Counted from the first letter of the stretch, positions 8,724 through 17,568 are shown. The stretch is DNA of 44,143 bases from Acetofilamentum sp. (GCA_020720625.1 DYOH01000023.1:1-44143), one strand, 5' to 3'. Notes: generated by a model not told the origin, from the letters alone. Program-made: numbers and translations.

Positions 8724-9809
8724 TTAGAAGTTAATTAAACTTATTCCTACAGAAAATGGATACAACTCCGGGCCTTGATTTTTTTCAAAAAGTGGACTTA
8801 GACTATAGTTTGCAAATAGCCTGATATTTCGGTATCCAATACGAGCTGTTAATCCATAGTTAAGCGGATTTAGTTGAAAATCGTTTATGGCCCGGTCTTT
8901 TTGTTCGTTACCATTTACATCGTATATCTGTTTTAGTTTTGCACGTGCTTTAACACTAAGGGTGGCTCCGGCGTTAATGAATATCCTGTGGTCTTTATGA
9001 TTTACCGGTATTTGAGCTTCAAAAAGCAAGGGAACTTTTAGATAAGTAACATTTAATTTGTTTTTCTTATAATCGTAGTCGGTAACAGGCATTCCCACAA
9101 TAACGCCGGTTGTTTCGTCTTCCTGAATCTTGATATTTTGCTTAAATTCATACCCATCCCATTCTACTCCCATGCCGGTAACCAAACCAAAGTATCTGGA
9201 AAAAAGTGGAATATTGAATTCCATGAAATTTAGCGCAAATTCCCAGCTTTTGTTGGTATTTAGTTCCATAAATTTTCCATCATCCGAAAGTGCAATTTCA
9301 TAGTTGCTGTTGGTAAAATTATTCAACCCAAACTCAAAACCTGCCCAATGTCCTTTGAATTTTCTCTTTTTTCGAGGTTCATCAATCTCTTCAAATTCTT
9401 CCAACTCTTCAAGTTCTTCATTTTCTTCGAGTTCTTCAAGTTCTTGCATTTCTTCGAGCTCAATAAGTTCGCCGATTTTTTCTATTTCTTTTTGCAAATC
9501 GGTAATCCCTTTTTGATAAGCTTCAATTTGTTTTTCAAACTCAGCAATATTAAACTCTATCTGCTCTTTTAGCGCTTTTTCCGATGGTTTGCTTATTTCA
9601 ATTTTCAGTTTTGAAATGGAGTCGGTAAGCCATCTCATTTTTTCGGAAAAATCTTTTTGCGATTTTTTGAGTGCTTCTAATTCCCTGGCTTCCTCGTTGT
9701 ATACAGTAATTTTGTTTTTACCAATTACAATTTGTGTTGAGTCTTTTACCTGAGCCTTTAAAAAAATGCCTGATAATAGTAGCAGGCTGATAATAATTAA
9801 CTTTTTCAT
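8724..9809 (-). CDS. outer-membrane beta-barrel protein with periplasmic coiled coil
   Basis: A 361-residue protein. The signal peptide ends near residue 19 (GIFLKAQ). Residues about 40-120 form a charged coiled coil, followed by an acidic tract built of ELEE-like repeats (about 120-145), then a basic RKKRKFKGH patch. From about residue 155 alternating strands of a PorT-like barrel (OMP_b-brl_2 type) run to a C-terminal Phe, typical of outer-membrane barrels. It is the last gene of the sigma/anti-sigma operon, 61 bases after the anti-sigma-like gene, so it may be a target or part of the signalling chain. Function is otherwise unknown. Confidence 0.75.
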   Translation of the reverse strand: MKKLIIISLLLLSGIFLKAQVKDSTQIVIGKNKITVYNEEARELEALKKSQKDFSEKMRWLTDSISKLKIEISKPSEKALKEQIEFNIAEFEKQIEAYQKGITDLQKEIEKIGELIELEEMQELEELEENEELEELEEFEEIDEPRKKRKFKGHWAGFEFGLNNFTNSNYEIALSDDGKFMELNTNKSWEFALNFMEFNIPLFSRYFGLVTGMGVEWDGYEFKQNIKIQEDETTGVIVGMPVTDYDYKKNKLNVTYLKVPLLFEAQIPVNHKDHRIFINAGATLSVKARAKLKQIYDVNGNEQKDRAINDFQLNPLNYGLTARIGYRNIRLFANYSLSPLFEKNQGPELYPFSVGISLINF

Positions 9810-9870
9810 GACTAAAATAATTTATGGTTTTGTTTTAGGACGCACGAGTTAAGAAATAGTTACAGCGATA

Positions 9871-10812
9871 TTACTCTACTATAAATTCTCTCTCGTATTT
9901 AAAATTTTCGGCAACAATAACCAAGCGCGAGATGTGGCCATTGTAGGTATACTCATTATCAAGAAAAATACTTTTTTTGGTGAGACGATTTAATTTTTGT
10001 ATGGCTATTTCGGTAATTTGCCAGGCAGTTGATTTTTGATTATCGAAAAGTAACTGCTGTGCTTTAGCATTTACAGGCAAATTTATTTTGTTTTCACTTA
10101 GTTCGGTGTCCAAAGAATTTTGTTTCAGGCTGAGCATTTCAAGTTCCGACATTTTTAAACTATCGTTTACATCGGTAACAGATGCTGCAAAATGTTCTTT
10201 TTTTGCGGTAATTTTTATATCTTCAAAATGTTTATAAATATCTGCATTAGATTGCTCCGTGTTTTTATTTATTGTAGCAACCGGTTTTTCAATCAGCCAA
10301 TTTATTGAAAAATAATTATGCCCGATATTATTGTTTGGTGCTATTGAAAAATAGAGCAAAAGAGCCACAGACGCAGCCATTGTTAATGCATATAATATAG
10401 TGGGTTTGAGTTTGCTTTTTTTGTAAAGTTTATTTTTTTCGGGGTAAATTATACTTACATCGGGAATTAGTTTGGTCTTTTGCAAAATAAGGTATTGGTT
10501 TTTAATAGAAGCATCAGATTCTATCCATTTTCTTACATTAATATTTTGATTTTCATTAAATTCATTTTCCAGATAAGCAATTAACCGATCATTGTTAGTC
10601 GAATTTGAAATTGAATTTCTCCAATATAGTGTATCTTTAGCCCGAAAAGCAATATTCTCGGGAGCGAATGGAGTATTACATGCCAAAATTTGCGCTTTAA
10701 TTTGCGGATATCGACTTAAAAAGTCATCAAAAGCCAAAGAATCATCCAGGCTAAGATTTTTTTCGAGATAATCTAAGACGTATTCCTCGTAATTATATAA
10801 GTTGAATTTCAT
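9871..10812 (-). CDS. probable anti-sigma factor, single-TM
   Basis: A 313-residue protein. Its N-terminal cytosolic half begins MKFNLYNYEEYVLDYLEKNLS, like the helical N-terminus of many Bacteroidota anti-sigma or zf-HC2-like proteins, but without an intact zinc motif. There is one TM helix near residues 134-155 (ILYALTMAASVALLLYFSIAP) and a periplasmic part with no named domain. Its position directly after an ECF sigma gene (31-base gap) and its topology suggest it holds that sigma factor at the membrane. The family assignment rests mainly on context. Confidence 0.65.
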   Translation of the reverse strand: MKFNLYNYEEYVLDYLEKNLSLDDSLAFDDFLSRYPQIKAQILACNTPFAPENIAFRAKDTLYWRNSISNSTNNDRLIAYLENEFNENQNINVRKWIESDASIKNQYLILQKTKLIPDVSIIYPEKNKLYKKSKLKPTILYALTMAASVALLLYFSIAPNNNIGHNYFSINWLIEKPVATINKNTEQSNADIYKHFEDIKITAKKEHFAASVTDVNDSLKMSELEMLSLKQNSLDTELSENKINLPVNAKAQQLLFDNQKSTAWQITEIAIQKLNRLTKKSIFLDNEYTYNGHISRLVIVAENFKYEREFIVE

Positions 10813-10843
10813 AAGAACTTCCTTTCGCTAATTTATAATCAAT

Positions 10844-11329
10844 TTAAATAAGGGCTTCAATGCTTCCAATTTTGTTTTTTAGAAATACCCTTGCTCTGTA
10901 AATGTATACTTTTACCTGAGAGAGACTTAATCCGGTAATTTCGGCAATTTCTTCGTAGGCATATCCTTCGTAATCGCGCAACAATAAAACCGAACGCTGT
11001 TGCTCAGGCAAAAGATTAATGGCTTTATTAAGAATTTCGTTTAAATCATTGTATTCGTTGGTCGACAGATGCTCTTGCAGTGGAATTTTTTCTTCATTTT
11101 CCATACGCTTATTCTTTCTATAATAATCAATCATTCGATGATATGCCGATGTAAAGAGATAAGATTTGGCCGAAATAAACTCAATGGCTTCGTGTTTTAA
11201 CCATAATTTTTCGAATGCATCCTGCACAATATCTTTGCTTAATTCTTCCTGATTACAAGATTTAAGCATAAAACGGTACAAAGAATCAGCGTAGAGCTCT
11301 ACAATTTCGTTGTATTGTTTTTTGTTCAT
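10844..11329 (-). CDS. ECF-type RNA polymerase sigma factor
   Basis: A 161-residue sigma-70-family protein with only regions 2 and 4. Region 2 covers about residues 20-85 (DIVQDAFEKLWLKHEAI, then SYLFTSAYHRMIDYYRKN). Region 4 is a helix-turn-helix at about 105-155 (LPEQQRSVLLLRDYEGYAYEEIA ending in VKVYIYRARVFL). Length is typical of ECF sigmas. It heads an operon with a probable anti-sigma factor and an outer-membrane protein, the usual arrangement for envelope-responsive regulation. It is divergent from the SiaB-like gene. Confidence 0.92.
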   Translation of the reverse strand: MNKKQYNEIVELYADSLYRFMLKSCNQEELSKDIVQDAFEKLWLKHEAIEFISAKSYLFTSAYHRMIDYYRKNKRMENEEKIPLQEHLSTNEYNDLNEILNKAINLLPEQQRSVLLLRDYEGYAYEEIAEITGLSLSQVKVYIYRARVFLKNKIGSIEALI

Positions 11330-11490
11330 TTACCTTATTTTCTATAACTACGACGCACGAAACGAAAATTTGTTACAACTAAATTAAAAAAATGTTGGCA
11401 TTGAATTTGGATATAATTAGAAATCATAGTAATTTTAAAAGCGTAAAATAAATGATAGTTTTATACAGCAAATAATACCCGAACAACTTT

Positions 11491-12615
11491 ATGAGTAAAC
11501 CGGATAAAAATAAGGAATTAAGTTTTTTCTACGACTTTTTCCAACGAATAAAAGATACAGAGCTTACCTATATCTACAGAGGAAATTTTACGCAAACGAT
11601 AATAAAGCAAATTTTGGCTTTAACCGAGACGAATATCGAGCGAACCGAAGAGAGTACCAAGGTAAAGAAACGGATTTATCTCATCATGGTAGAAGGCTTG
11701 CAGAACATAACAAGGCACCAGGATGCACTGCAGGAAACTGTAGACACAGCTGCTGTGTTTTTTATGCAAAAGAAAGGAGATTTTTATTTTATCACTACGG
11801 GTAACCTTATACCAAACGATCGGGTAGAAAATCTGGAAGAACAAATAAAAAAGGTAAATAGTCTGCAAGACGACGATTTAAAAAATTATTATCGCGAAGT
11901 ACTTACCAAAGGAAAAATTTCTGACAAGGGAGGTGCCGGTCTGGGTTTAATAGAAATGGCCAGAAAATCGGGAAGCAAATTAAAATATAAGTTCATTAAG
12001 TTAAACGAAATAGAATCATTCTTTTATCTTCAAACAGGTATAAACATTGACAAAACAACGGAAGTTCCTTCGTTAGAGAAAGCTTATTCGCTCGAGGCTA
12101 TTGACGAGACAAACAAAATTTTGGCCGAAAAGCGTATTTTACTTAATTTTAACGGCTTGTTTACGCAAGATAGTTTGCTTGGCTTACTTTCAATTATCGA
12201 AAGTCAGATGGCCAAAGCAAAAAATGTTTACAATATTATAGTGGAGCTATTGCAAAACATTGTAAGGCATGGAGCATCAATTAATTCTGCTGTTGATGGC
12301 AACGAGGGCATGTTTTTGGTACAAATGGACGGAAACAACTATTTGCTTACATCGGGCAATTATATTGAAAACGGAAAAGTTAAAAAGTTAAAAGATTATA
12401 TTGATTTTATTAACGGATTAGATAACAAAAAACTAGAAGAATTTCATAACCACAAATTACTGGAATTCGACGAGGAGAACGCAAACGAAAGCGGGTTAGG
12501 AATTGCTGAAATGAAAATGAAAACGCAGAAACAGCTCATGTATAATTTCTATCCTGTAGACGATCACTATTCATTTTTCAGTATAAGAGCCACTGTGGCT
12601 AGTGGACACGAATAA
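11491..12615 (+). CDS. tandem SiaB-family (DUF6272) GHKL kinase, two domains fused
   Basis: A 374-residue cytosolic protein made of two copies of the SiaB/DUF6272 domain. Copy 1 has the N-box E68-G-L-Q-N72-I-T-R-H and a glycine box GGAGLGL at 147-153. Copy 2 has E252-L-L-Q-N256-I-V-R-H and a shorter SGLGIAEM at 334. SiaB proteins are GHKL-fold Ser/Thr kinases; in Pseudomonas aeruginosa SiaB phosphorylates SiaC to control a diguanylate cyclase and aggregation. Both N-boxes keep the metal-binding Glu/Asn, but copy 2 lacks the fuller GxGLG box, so one half may be regulatory. The SiaC-family gene follows closely. Confidence 0.85.
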   Translation: MSKPDKNKELSFFYDFFQRIKDTELTYIYRGNFTQTIIKQILALTETNIERTEESTKVKKRIYLIMVEGLQNITRHQDALQETVDTAAVFFMQKKGDFYFITTGNLIPNDRVENLEEQIKKVNSLQDDDLKNYYREVLTKGKISDKGGAGLGLIEMARKSGSKLKYKFIKLNEIESFFYLQTGINIDKTTEVPSLEKAYSLEAIDETNKILAEKRILLNFNGLFTQDSLLGLLSIIESQMAKAKNVYNIIVELLQNIVRHGASINSAVDGNEGMFLVQMDGNNYLLTSGNYIENGKVKKLKDYIDFINGLDNKKLEEFHNHKLLEFDEENANESGLGIAEMKMKTQKQLMYNFYPVDDHYSFFSIRATVASGHE

Positions 12616-12623
12616 TAGAATTG

Positions 12624-13034
12624 ATGACAAACACCAATGTTCAAATATTAAACAATCTTAGCATGGAGCCTCTGATTATTGAAGCAACTGGCGATACGCC
12701 TTTAGTAAACTTTAATGTGCAAACAAACACTTTTGTAATTGCCGAAAAGTCTTTGCCGGCTAATGCCGTTGAATTCTACGACGCTGTTATTGCATGGATT
12801 CATGAATACCTCAAAAATCCTAACGATAATACTTTTTTTGATTTCAAACTGGATTATTTTAATACCAGCTCTTCTAAACAAATTGCCCGGCTTTTAAAAG
12901 TTATTCAGGATTCCGGTAAAAAAAATAAAATTACCATTAGGTGGTTTTACGAAGAAGATGATACCGACATGCTTGAATCTGGTATGCTGTATGCCAAGCT
13001 AATCGACTTAAACTTTGAATTTATTGAATACTAA
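12624..13034 (+). CDS. SiaC family regulatory phosphoprotein (DUF1987)
   Basis: A DUF1987/SiaC protein of 136 residues from ATG 12624. A second ATG at 12663 (MEPLIIEATGDTPLV) matches the usual family start. From that start the Thr of the conserved YFNTSS motif is residue 68, the same number as the phosphorylated Thr reported for P. aeruginosa SiaC. It is the expected substrate of the SiaB-like kinase 8 bases upstream. No diguanylate cyclase (SiaD) or PP2C phosphatase (SiaA) lies beside it, so the partner controlled by phosphorylation is unknown. Confidence 0.88.
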   Translation: MTNTNVQILNNLSMEPLIIEATGDTPLVNFNVQTNTFVIAEKSLPANAVEFYDAVIAWIHEYLKNPNDNTFFDFKLDYFNTSSSKQIARLLKVIQDSGKKNKITIRWFYEEDDTDMLESGMLYAKLIDLNFEFIEY

Positions 13035-13061
13035 ATTTATTGTGTATTTGTTCTTTCATAG

Positions 13062-13089
13062 GCTACCTGCTTCTTTAGGTGGTGTTTTT
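13062..13089 (+). terminator. weak hairpin after the SiaBC pair
   Basis: An ACCT/AGGT-centred stem of about 7 bp, including two wobble pairs, with a 7-nt loop is followed by a short T run. It lies 28 bases after the SiaC stop and before the DUF58 gene. It may be a weak terminator or attenuator. Confidence 0.3.
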
Positions 13090-13113
13090 GCATTTTCGGG
13101 TAAAATATAATAC

Positions 13114-14055
13114 ATGCTGAAAAATTTAACTGACTTAAAAAATTTTCAGGAGTTTAATCGGCTCGAATTTATTGCCAAACACGTGGTAGAAGGTTTTATC
13201 ACGGGTATGCACAAAAGCCCTTTTCATGGGTTTTCCGTAGAATTTGCCGAACACCGCATCTACAACAGCGGAGAGTCAGTAAGACATATAGATTGGAGAT
13301 TGCTGGCACGTAGCGAGAAAATGTTTGTAAAAAGATTCGAAGAGGAAACCAATCTTAGAGCCCATATTTTACTCGATATTTCTTCTTCAATGCTTTTTCC
13401 CTTGGATAATATTCTCCAATCTAAGCTTGCATTCTCGGTTTATGCCAGTTCTGCCTTAATATATTTGCTCCGCAAACAAAGAGATGCTGTGGGATTAAGT
13501 TTTCTGTCAGATAAAATTGACCTTCTTACAGAGGCCAAAGTTTCTGCTGTGCATGCAAAATTTCTATATGCCAAATTAGCCGAACTATTAGCCGAACTTT
13601 TGTCGGCTTCTCAAAGCCATAAATTTAATTCGCGAAAAACGCATCTGGCTGATTCTATTCATTTATTGGCCGAAAAACTACATAAGAGATCGCTCGTTAT
13701 TTTGTTTACTGATATGTTTGAACATGAGCACCGAAACGAAATATTCGACGCATTACAACACCTTACCTATAATAAACATGAATTGATTGTCTTTCATGTT
13801 TACAATTCTGAACTGGAGCAAAAATTCAATTTCATGAATCGTCCGCATAAATTTATTGATTTGGAGTCGGGCCGAATTTTGAAACTACAGCCCGGACAAA
13901 TTAAAGATTCTTATCAAAAAAAAAGCAACGAATTTTATAGTGAGATTGCACTAATGTGCCGAAAATATAAAATAGATATGGTGAAGGCCGATGTTCATCA
14001 GGATTTTAGAGAAATTTTATGGCCTTTTCTGGTAAAAAGGTCAAAAATGTTTTAA
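13114..14055 (+). CDS. DUF58 domain protein (von Willebrand A-like)
   Basis: A 313-residue cytosolic protein of the DUF58 family. It carries the signature HIDWRLLARSEKMFVKRFEEE (about residues 51-72) and a MIDAS-type D-I-S-S-S near residue 89 that begins a vWA-like fold. DUF58 proteins normally sit beside a MoxR AAA+ ATPase and Bat/vWA genes. Here neither neighbour is present; the gene stands alone between SiaC and the RlpA-like gene. A role as a MoxR-partnered chaperone component is known only in general terms. Confidence 0.88.
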   Translation: MLKNLTDLKNFQEFNRLEFIAKHVVEGFITGMHKSPFHGFSVEFAEHRIYNSGESVRHIDWRLLARSEKMFVKRFEEETNLRAHILLDISSSMLFPLDNILQSKLAFSVYASSALIYLLRKQRDAVGLSFLSDKIDLLTEAKVSAVHAKFLYAKLAELLAELLSASQSHKFNSRKTHLADSIHLLAEKLHKRSLVILFTDMFEHEHRNEIFDALQHLTYNKHELIVFHVYNSELEQKFNFMNRPHKFIDLESGRILKLQPGQIKDSYQKKSNEFYSEIALMCRKYKIDMVKADVHQDFREILWPFLVKRSKMF

Positions 14056-14122
14056 TTTCGTGCAATATGGTGTCAATTATTTTTTCAGGAATAATCACTT
14101 GAATAATAAAATTTTGTAAAAA

Positions 14123-14815
14123 ATGAAAAACTTATATTTATTATTAATCGGCCTAACTATTTCGATTTCCGGATTATCTCAGACCATTCAAAATGGCAAG
14201 GCAATTTACTATGCCGACAAGTATATTGGGAAAGCAACAGCAAGTGGCGAAATTTTTTATCAAACTGAATTAACTGCTGCGCATCCGAATTTGCCATTTA
14301 ATACTTTGGTAAAAGTGATTAATAAACAAAACAATAAGTCGGTAATTGTTACTGTAAACGATAGAATGCCTGCCGGAAAAGGACGCATTATTCAACTTAG
14401 CCGTGCAGCAGCACAAAAAATCGATATGCTCGAACTAGGCGAAGTAAATGTAAAGTTAGAAGTTATCGGTGATAAATCATTGATGTATAAAGGAAAACAA
14501 TTCGAAATAAACGAAAATGGATATATACTTGAGATGAAAGTTCCTTCGGTACCATTGGCAGGATACGGAATTCAGGTTGTTTCACTCACCGACATGTCTA
14601 ACCTATACCAAGCTTTGAGCGATTTAAGCGTAGATTGGGGAAACAATCTATTGGTTTTTGTAGATAATACAACATCTCAAACTATTTATAAACTGATTAT
14701 TGGGCCATTTGAAAGCAGAGCCAAAGCAGAATCTTATCAAAAAAATATGCCTTTAATCTATGGGAATAAAGCAAAATATAAAGGCTTTATTATTGATTTT
14801 TCGGAACTTAAATAG
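14123..14815 (+). CDS. RlpA-like DPBB protein with C-terminal SPOR domain
   Basis: A 230-residue exported protein. The signal peptide ends near residue 19 (SGLSQ). A double-psi beta-barrel follows at about 25-115 (GKAIYYADKYIGKATASGE, then VTVNDRMPAGKGRIIQLS). A SPOR domain covers about 150-228 (YGIQVVSL to KLIIGPFESRAKAE). RlpA proteins are septal lytic transglycosylases acting on denuded glycans, and SPOR domains bind those glycans. The stop codon TAG spans the left target duplication of a MITE-like insertion; the uninterrupted sequence would give the same stop, so the protein is unchanged. Confidence 0.9.
   Translation: MKNLYLLLIGLTISISGLSQTIQNGKAIYYADKYIGKATASGEIFYQTELTAAHPNLPFNTLVKVINKQNNKSVIVTVNDRMPAGKGRIIQLSRAAAQKIDMLELGEVNVKLEVIGDKSLMYKGKQFEINENGYILEMKVPSVPLAGYGIQVVSLTDMSNLYQALSDLSVDWGNNLLVFVDNTTSQTIYKLIIGPFESRAKAESYQKNMPLIYGNKAKYKGFIIDFSELK
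14809..14814. repeat. left target-site duplication TAAATA
   Basis: TAAATA immediately precedes the GGGG end of the inverted-repeat element and recurs directly after its CCCC end at 15150-15155. This is the expected footprint of a transposition event. Confidence 0.6.
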
Positions 14816-15149
14816 GGGCTGCTGAAATAACGCTAAAAATAAGTTCCTTAGCATATTACTTCTATAAATTATAATTTCGCATGCAAGCTTTTTAAAGTAG
14901 AACTTGCGAAAACCTTATGCCTAAATAGCATAAGGTAATAAGGTAGAAATTAATGCTACAGTTTTTTTCTACTAAGGTGTCCCCCCACACGTTAGAGCAT
15001 CAAAAACCTTATCTGCCATTTACACCTTAGTAGTCAGTATTTTAAAAGCACGGTTAAACCTTATTTCCTTATTATGTAGCCACTGAGATGAAAACCATTT
15101 TCTGAAATTCTCATTCAAAATCATTCTGTTTTAGTTTTTCAGCAGCCCC
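14815..15149. mobile_element. 335-bp MITE-like element
   Basis: Perfect 13-bp terminal inverted repeats GGGGCTGCTGAAA (14815-14827) and its complement (15137-15149) bound a segment with no credible ORF. Direct copies of TAAATA flank it. Inside are a perfect 8-bp hairpin (14913-14920/14928-14935), a perfect 12-bp inverted pair (14969-14980/15022-15033) and three copies of AAACCTTAT (14910, 15004, 15056). This pattern is typical of a non-autonomous miniature transposable element mobilised in trans. The parent transposase family is not identifiable here. It fills nearly the whole gap between the RlpA-like and DMT-family genes. Confidence 0.75.
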
Positions 15150-15155
15150 TAAATA
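15150..15155. repeat. right target-site duplication TAAATA
   Basis: Direct repeat of the hexamer at 14809-14814, abutting the right end of the MITE-like element. Confidence 0.6.
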
Positions 15156-15230
15156 GGAGAAATATTTTATATTCGATATTTGTGGCTAAATATTTTGCAT
15201 TAAATTCGCAAACCGAAAAATTAGTGTAAA

Positions 15231-15602
15231 ATGACGAAACAGATACTGACTATTGGATTGCTAATACTTTCTAATACTTTTATGACTTTAGCTTGGTATG
15301 GCCATTTAAAATTTGCCGATTGGAAATGGTTTAATAAGCTGGGATTAGTATCTATTGTTCTTATTAGTTGGGGAATAGCCTTATTTGAATATTTTTTTCA
15401 GGTGCCGGCAAATAAAATTGGTTTCAAAGGAAATGGTGGCCCTTTTAGTTTGGTGGAGCTAAAAGTGCTCCAGGAAGTTATTACTTTGCTTGTCTTTACC
15501 GTTTTTACTATGATTGCCTTCAAAGAGGAAACCATTAAAACTAATCATTTAATCGGGTTTATTTTTTTGATTTTAGCCGTATACTTTATTTTCAAAAAAT
15601 AG
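15231..15602 (+). CDS. DMT family protein (DUF486)
   Basis: A 123-residue inner-membrane protein with four hydrophobic helices (about 5-23, 36-54, 78-98, 104-120). The sequence pattern NTFMTLAWYGHLK and the NKIGF / LKVLQEVITLLVF segments match DUF486, a half-size relative of drug/metabolite transporters. No substrate is known. It is convergent with ribD, 9 bases between stops. Confidence 0.85.
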   Translation: MTKQILTIGLLILSNTFMTLAWYGHLKFADWKWFNKLGLVSIVLISWGIALFEYFFQVPANKIGFKGNGGPFSLVELKVLQEVITLLVFTVFTMIAFKEETIKTNHLIGFIFLILAVYFIFKK

Positions 15603-15611
15603 TCTTTTAAT

Positions 15612-16688
15612 CTATTTTGCGTTTCGATTGCGATAATACAATAAACGGCTATCGCCTATCCATTCGTCGGCTATTGGCAAATAATGCATTCGAGGGGCTT
15701 CAATGCCTCTGCCAAAGAGTTTGTTACCTACTAATACCCGTGCCTCGTCCCACAAATCTTGCTCCATAAAACTTCCGATTAGCTGAGTGCCGCCTTCTAC
15801 AATAATGCTTTGGAGCGAGTTATTGTATGCATATTCAATGATGGTGGTAAGCGCATTTTTGTTGTTTTCTAATTGCACATAACTAATATTCGATTTATTA
15901 GCTACAGATTTTTCCGTGAACACTATAGTCGGGATTTGTTTATCGAAAAGTGATAAATCGGCAGGCAGCCTTAAACTGCGATCGAGTACCATTCTCACCG
16001 GATTTTTGCCACTCCAGTTACGAACATTTAGTGCCGGATTATCTTTTAAAGCCGTGTTTGTGCCAACTAAAATAGCCATTTCTTCAGTTCTCCATTTGTG
16101 CACCAATCGGCGAGCTAATTTATTGGTAATCCAAAATGGTTCGCGAGGTGTATCCTTGGTTCTCAGTTTATCTACATAACTATCTAGTGTCTCTGCCCAT
16201 TTGAGAATAATATAGGGACGTTTTTTTTCGTGATAAACTAAAAACCGCCGGTTCAGTTCGCGGCATTCTTTTTCCAAAATACCGGTTTCTACTTCGCAGC
16301 CAGCATTTTTAAGAATTTGAATTCCTTTTCCGGCCACTTCTGCAAAAGGGTCTATCTGACCAATAACTACTCTCTTAAACTGTAAAGAAGCTATTAAACT
16401 GGCACATGGCGGAGTTTTCCCAAAATGTGCACAAGGCTCAAGATTTACATAAATAGTAGATTCTTTGAATAAAGTTTTGTCTATTACAGCATTAATAGCG
16501 TTTACTTCGGCATGCCAATCTCCAAATTTTTGATGATATCCCTCGCCGATAATTTGGTTATTGTGCACAATTACACTTCCAACAAGCGGATTTGGCGCTA
16601 CCGTTCCAAGTCCCTTTTCGGCAAGTTCGATGCATCGCTGCATGTAGTATTCGTGTGAGTTTTCTTTATATCTTTGCTTCATCATCAT
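15612..16688 (-). CDS. ribD: RibD, riboflavin biosynthesis deaminase/reductase
   Basis: A 358-residue bifunctional enzyme. The N-terminal cytidine-deaminase-like domain carries zinc ligands His59 (HAEVNAI, with catalytic Glu61) and Cys86/Cys95 (PCAHFGKTPPC). The C-terminal reductase domain (about 150-358) includes WAETLDSYVD and the VEGGTQLIGSF nucleotide-binding block. It deaminates the pyrimidine made from GTP and then reduces its ribosyl side chain, steps two and three of riboflavin synthesis. Three consecutive ATG codons start the gene; the first is taken. No other rib genes are in the window. It is divergent from prmC with 40 bases between. Confidence 0.95.
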   Translation of the reverse strand: MMMKQRYKENSHEYYMQRCIELAEKGLGTVAPNPLVGSVIVHNNQIIGEGYHQKFGDWHAEVNAINAVIDKTLFKESTIYVNLEPCAHFGKTPPCASLIASLQFKRVVIGQIDPFAEVAGKGIQILKNAGCEVETGILEKECRELNRRFLVYHEKKRPYIILKWAETLDSYVDKLRTKDTPREPFWITNKLARRLVHKWRTEEMAILVGTNTALKDNPALNVRNWSGKNPVRMVLDRSLRLPADLSLFDKQIPTIVFTEKSVANKSNISYVQLENNKNALTTIIEYAYNNSLQSIIVEGGTQLIGSFMEQDLWDEARVLVGNKLFGRGIEAPRMHYLPIADEWIGDSRLLYYRNRNAK

Positions 16689-16728
16689 ATTAATTTAAAT
16701 AGAAAAAGCTCCAAAATATTAGTTTTCA

Positions 16729-17568
16729 ATGAAAAACACTATAATTCATATCAAGCAACAATTACATGGAATTTACCCTGAAGAGGAAATACAGGCAATT
16801 ATTTTCATTATTTTCGAGCATGTAATAAATTTCTCGAAAACCGATGTGCTTATTAATTACAATACAAAGTTAAATGAAATTGAACAAAATCAAATTTTCA
16901 GAATTTCAGAGCGCCTAAAAAAAAATGAACCTATACAGTATATTCTTGGAAATACAGAATTTTATGGCCGAAAATTTTTGGTAAACTCTTCGGTGCTTAT
17001 TCCACGGCAAGAAACAGAGCAACTGGTGGATTTGGCATGCAAATTATATGAAAAGGCTTCCAATATCCAGATACTGGATTTGGGTACCGGAAGCGGCTGT
17101 ATAGCAATAAGTTTAGCTTTGCATTATTCAAATGCCCAAGTAACGGCCACAGATATTTCAACGGAAAGTTTAAAACTGGCAGAAAAAAATGCAATGCAAA
17201 AAAATGCAGCAGTAACATTTATTCACGATGATATGCTTAATACTAAGCTTCAAGGCCAATTCAACATTATTCTAAGTAATCCACCCTATATTATTCCGGC
17301 ACAAAAAGCAGAAATGCACAAAAATGTGCTTGACTTCGAGCCAGAAAAAGCATTATTTGTTCCTGCCGAAAATCCTTTGCTGTTTTACGAAGCTATTGCT
17401 CAAATTGCAGATAAGTTGTTGATAGAGAAAGGCTTTTGTTTAGTAGAAATAAACGAAATATTTGGTAAGGAAACCATGGCCTGTATGAAAACACGAATGC
17501 AGAGTTCAGTAAAAGTAATAAAAGACTTTGCAGGGAAAGACCGTTTTATTTGCTTACAAAAATATTGA
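16729..17568 (+). CDS. prmC: PrmC, release factor glutamine methyltransferase
   Basis: A 279-residue enzyme that N5-methylates the GGQ glutamine of peptide chain release factors. Visible features are an N-terminal helical domain (about 1-85), the SAM motif LDLGTGSGCIAISLA (about 116-130), and the substrate-binding NPPY at 184-187. Length is normal for the family. The divergent ribD/prmC pairing and short intergenic space suggest overlapping promoters. Confidence 0.95.
   Translation: MKNTIIHIKQQLHGIYPEEEIQAIIFIIFEHVINFSKTDVLINYNTKLNEIEQNQIFRISERLKKNEPIQYILGNTEFYGRKFLVNSSVLIPRQETEQLVDLACKLYEKASNIQILDLGTGSGCIAISLALHYSNAQVTATDISTESLKLAEKNAMQKNAAVTFIHDDMLNTKLQGQFNIILSNPPYIIPAQKAEMHKNVLDFEPEKALFVPAENPLLFYEAIAQIADKLLIEKGFCLVEINEIFGKETMACMKTRMQSSVKVIKDFAGKDRFICLQKY

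Noticed and set aside
9304-9572. Plus-strand Ser/Phe-rich frames opposite the barrel gene
   Set aside because: They are the antisense shadow of the acidic Glu/Leu tract on the minus strand and have no homologous features.
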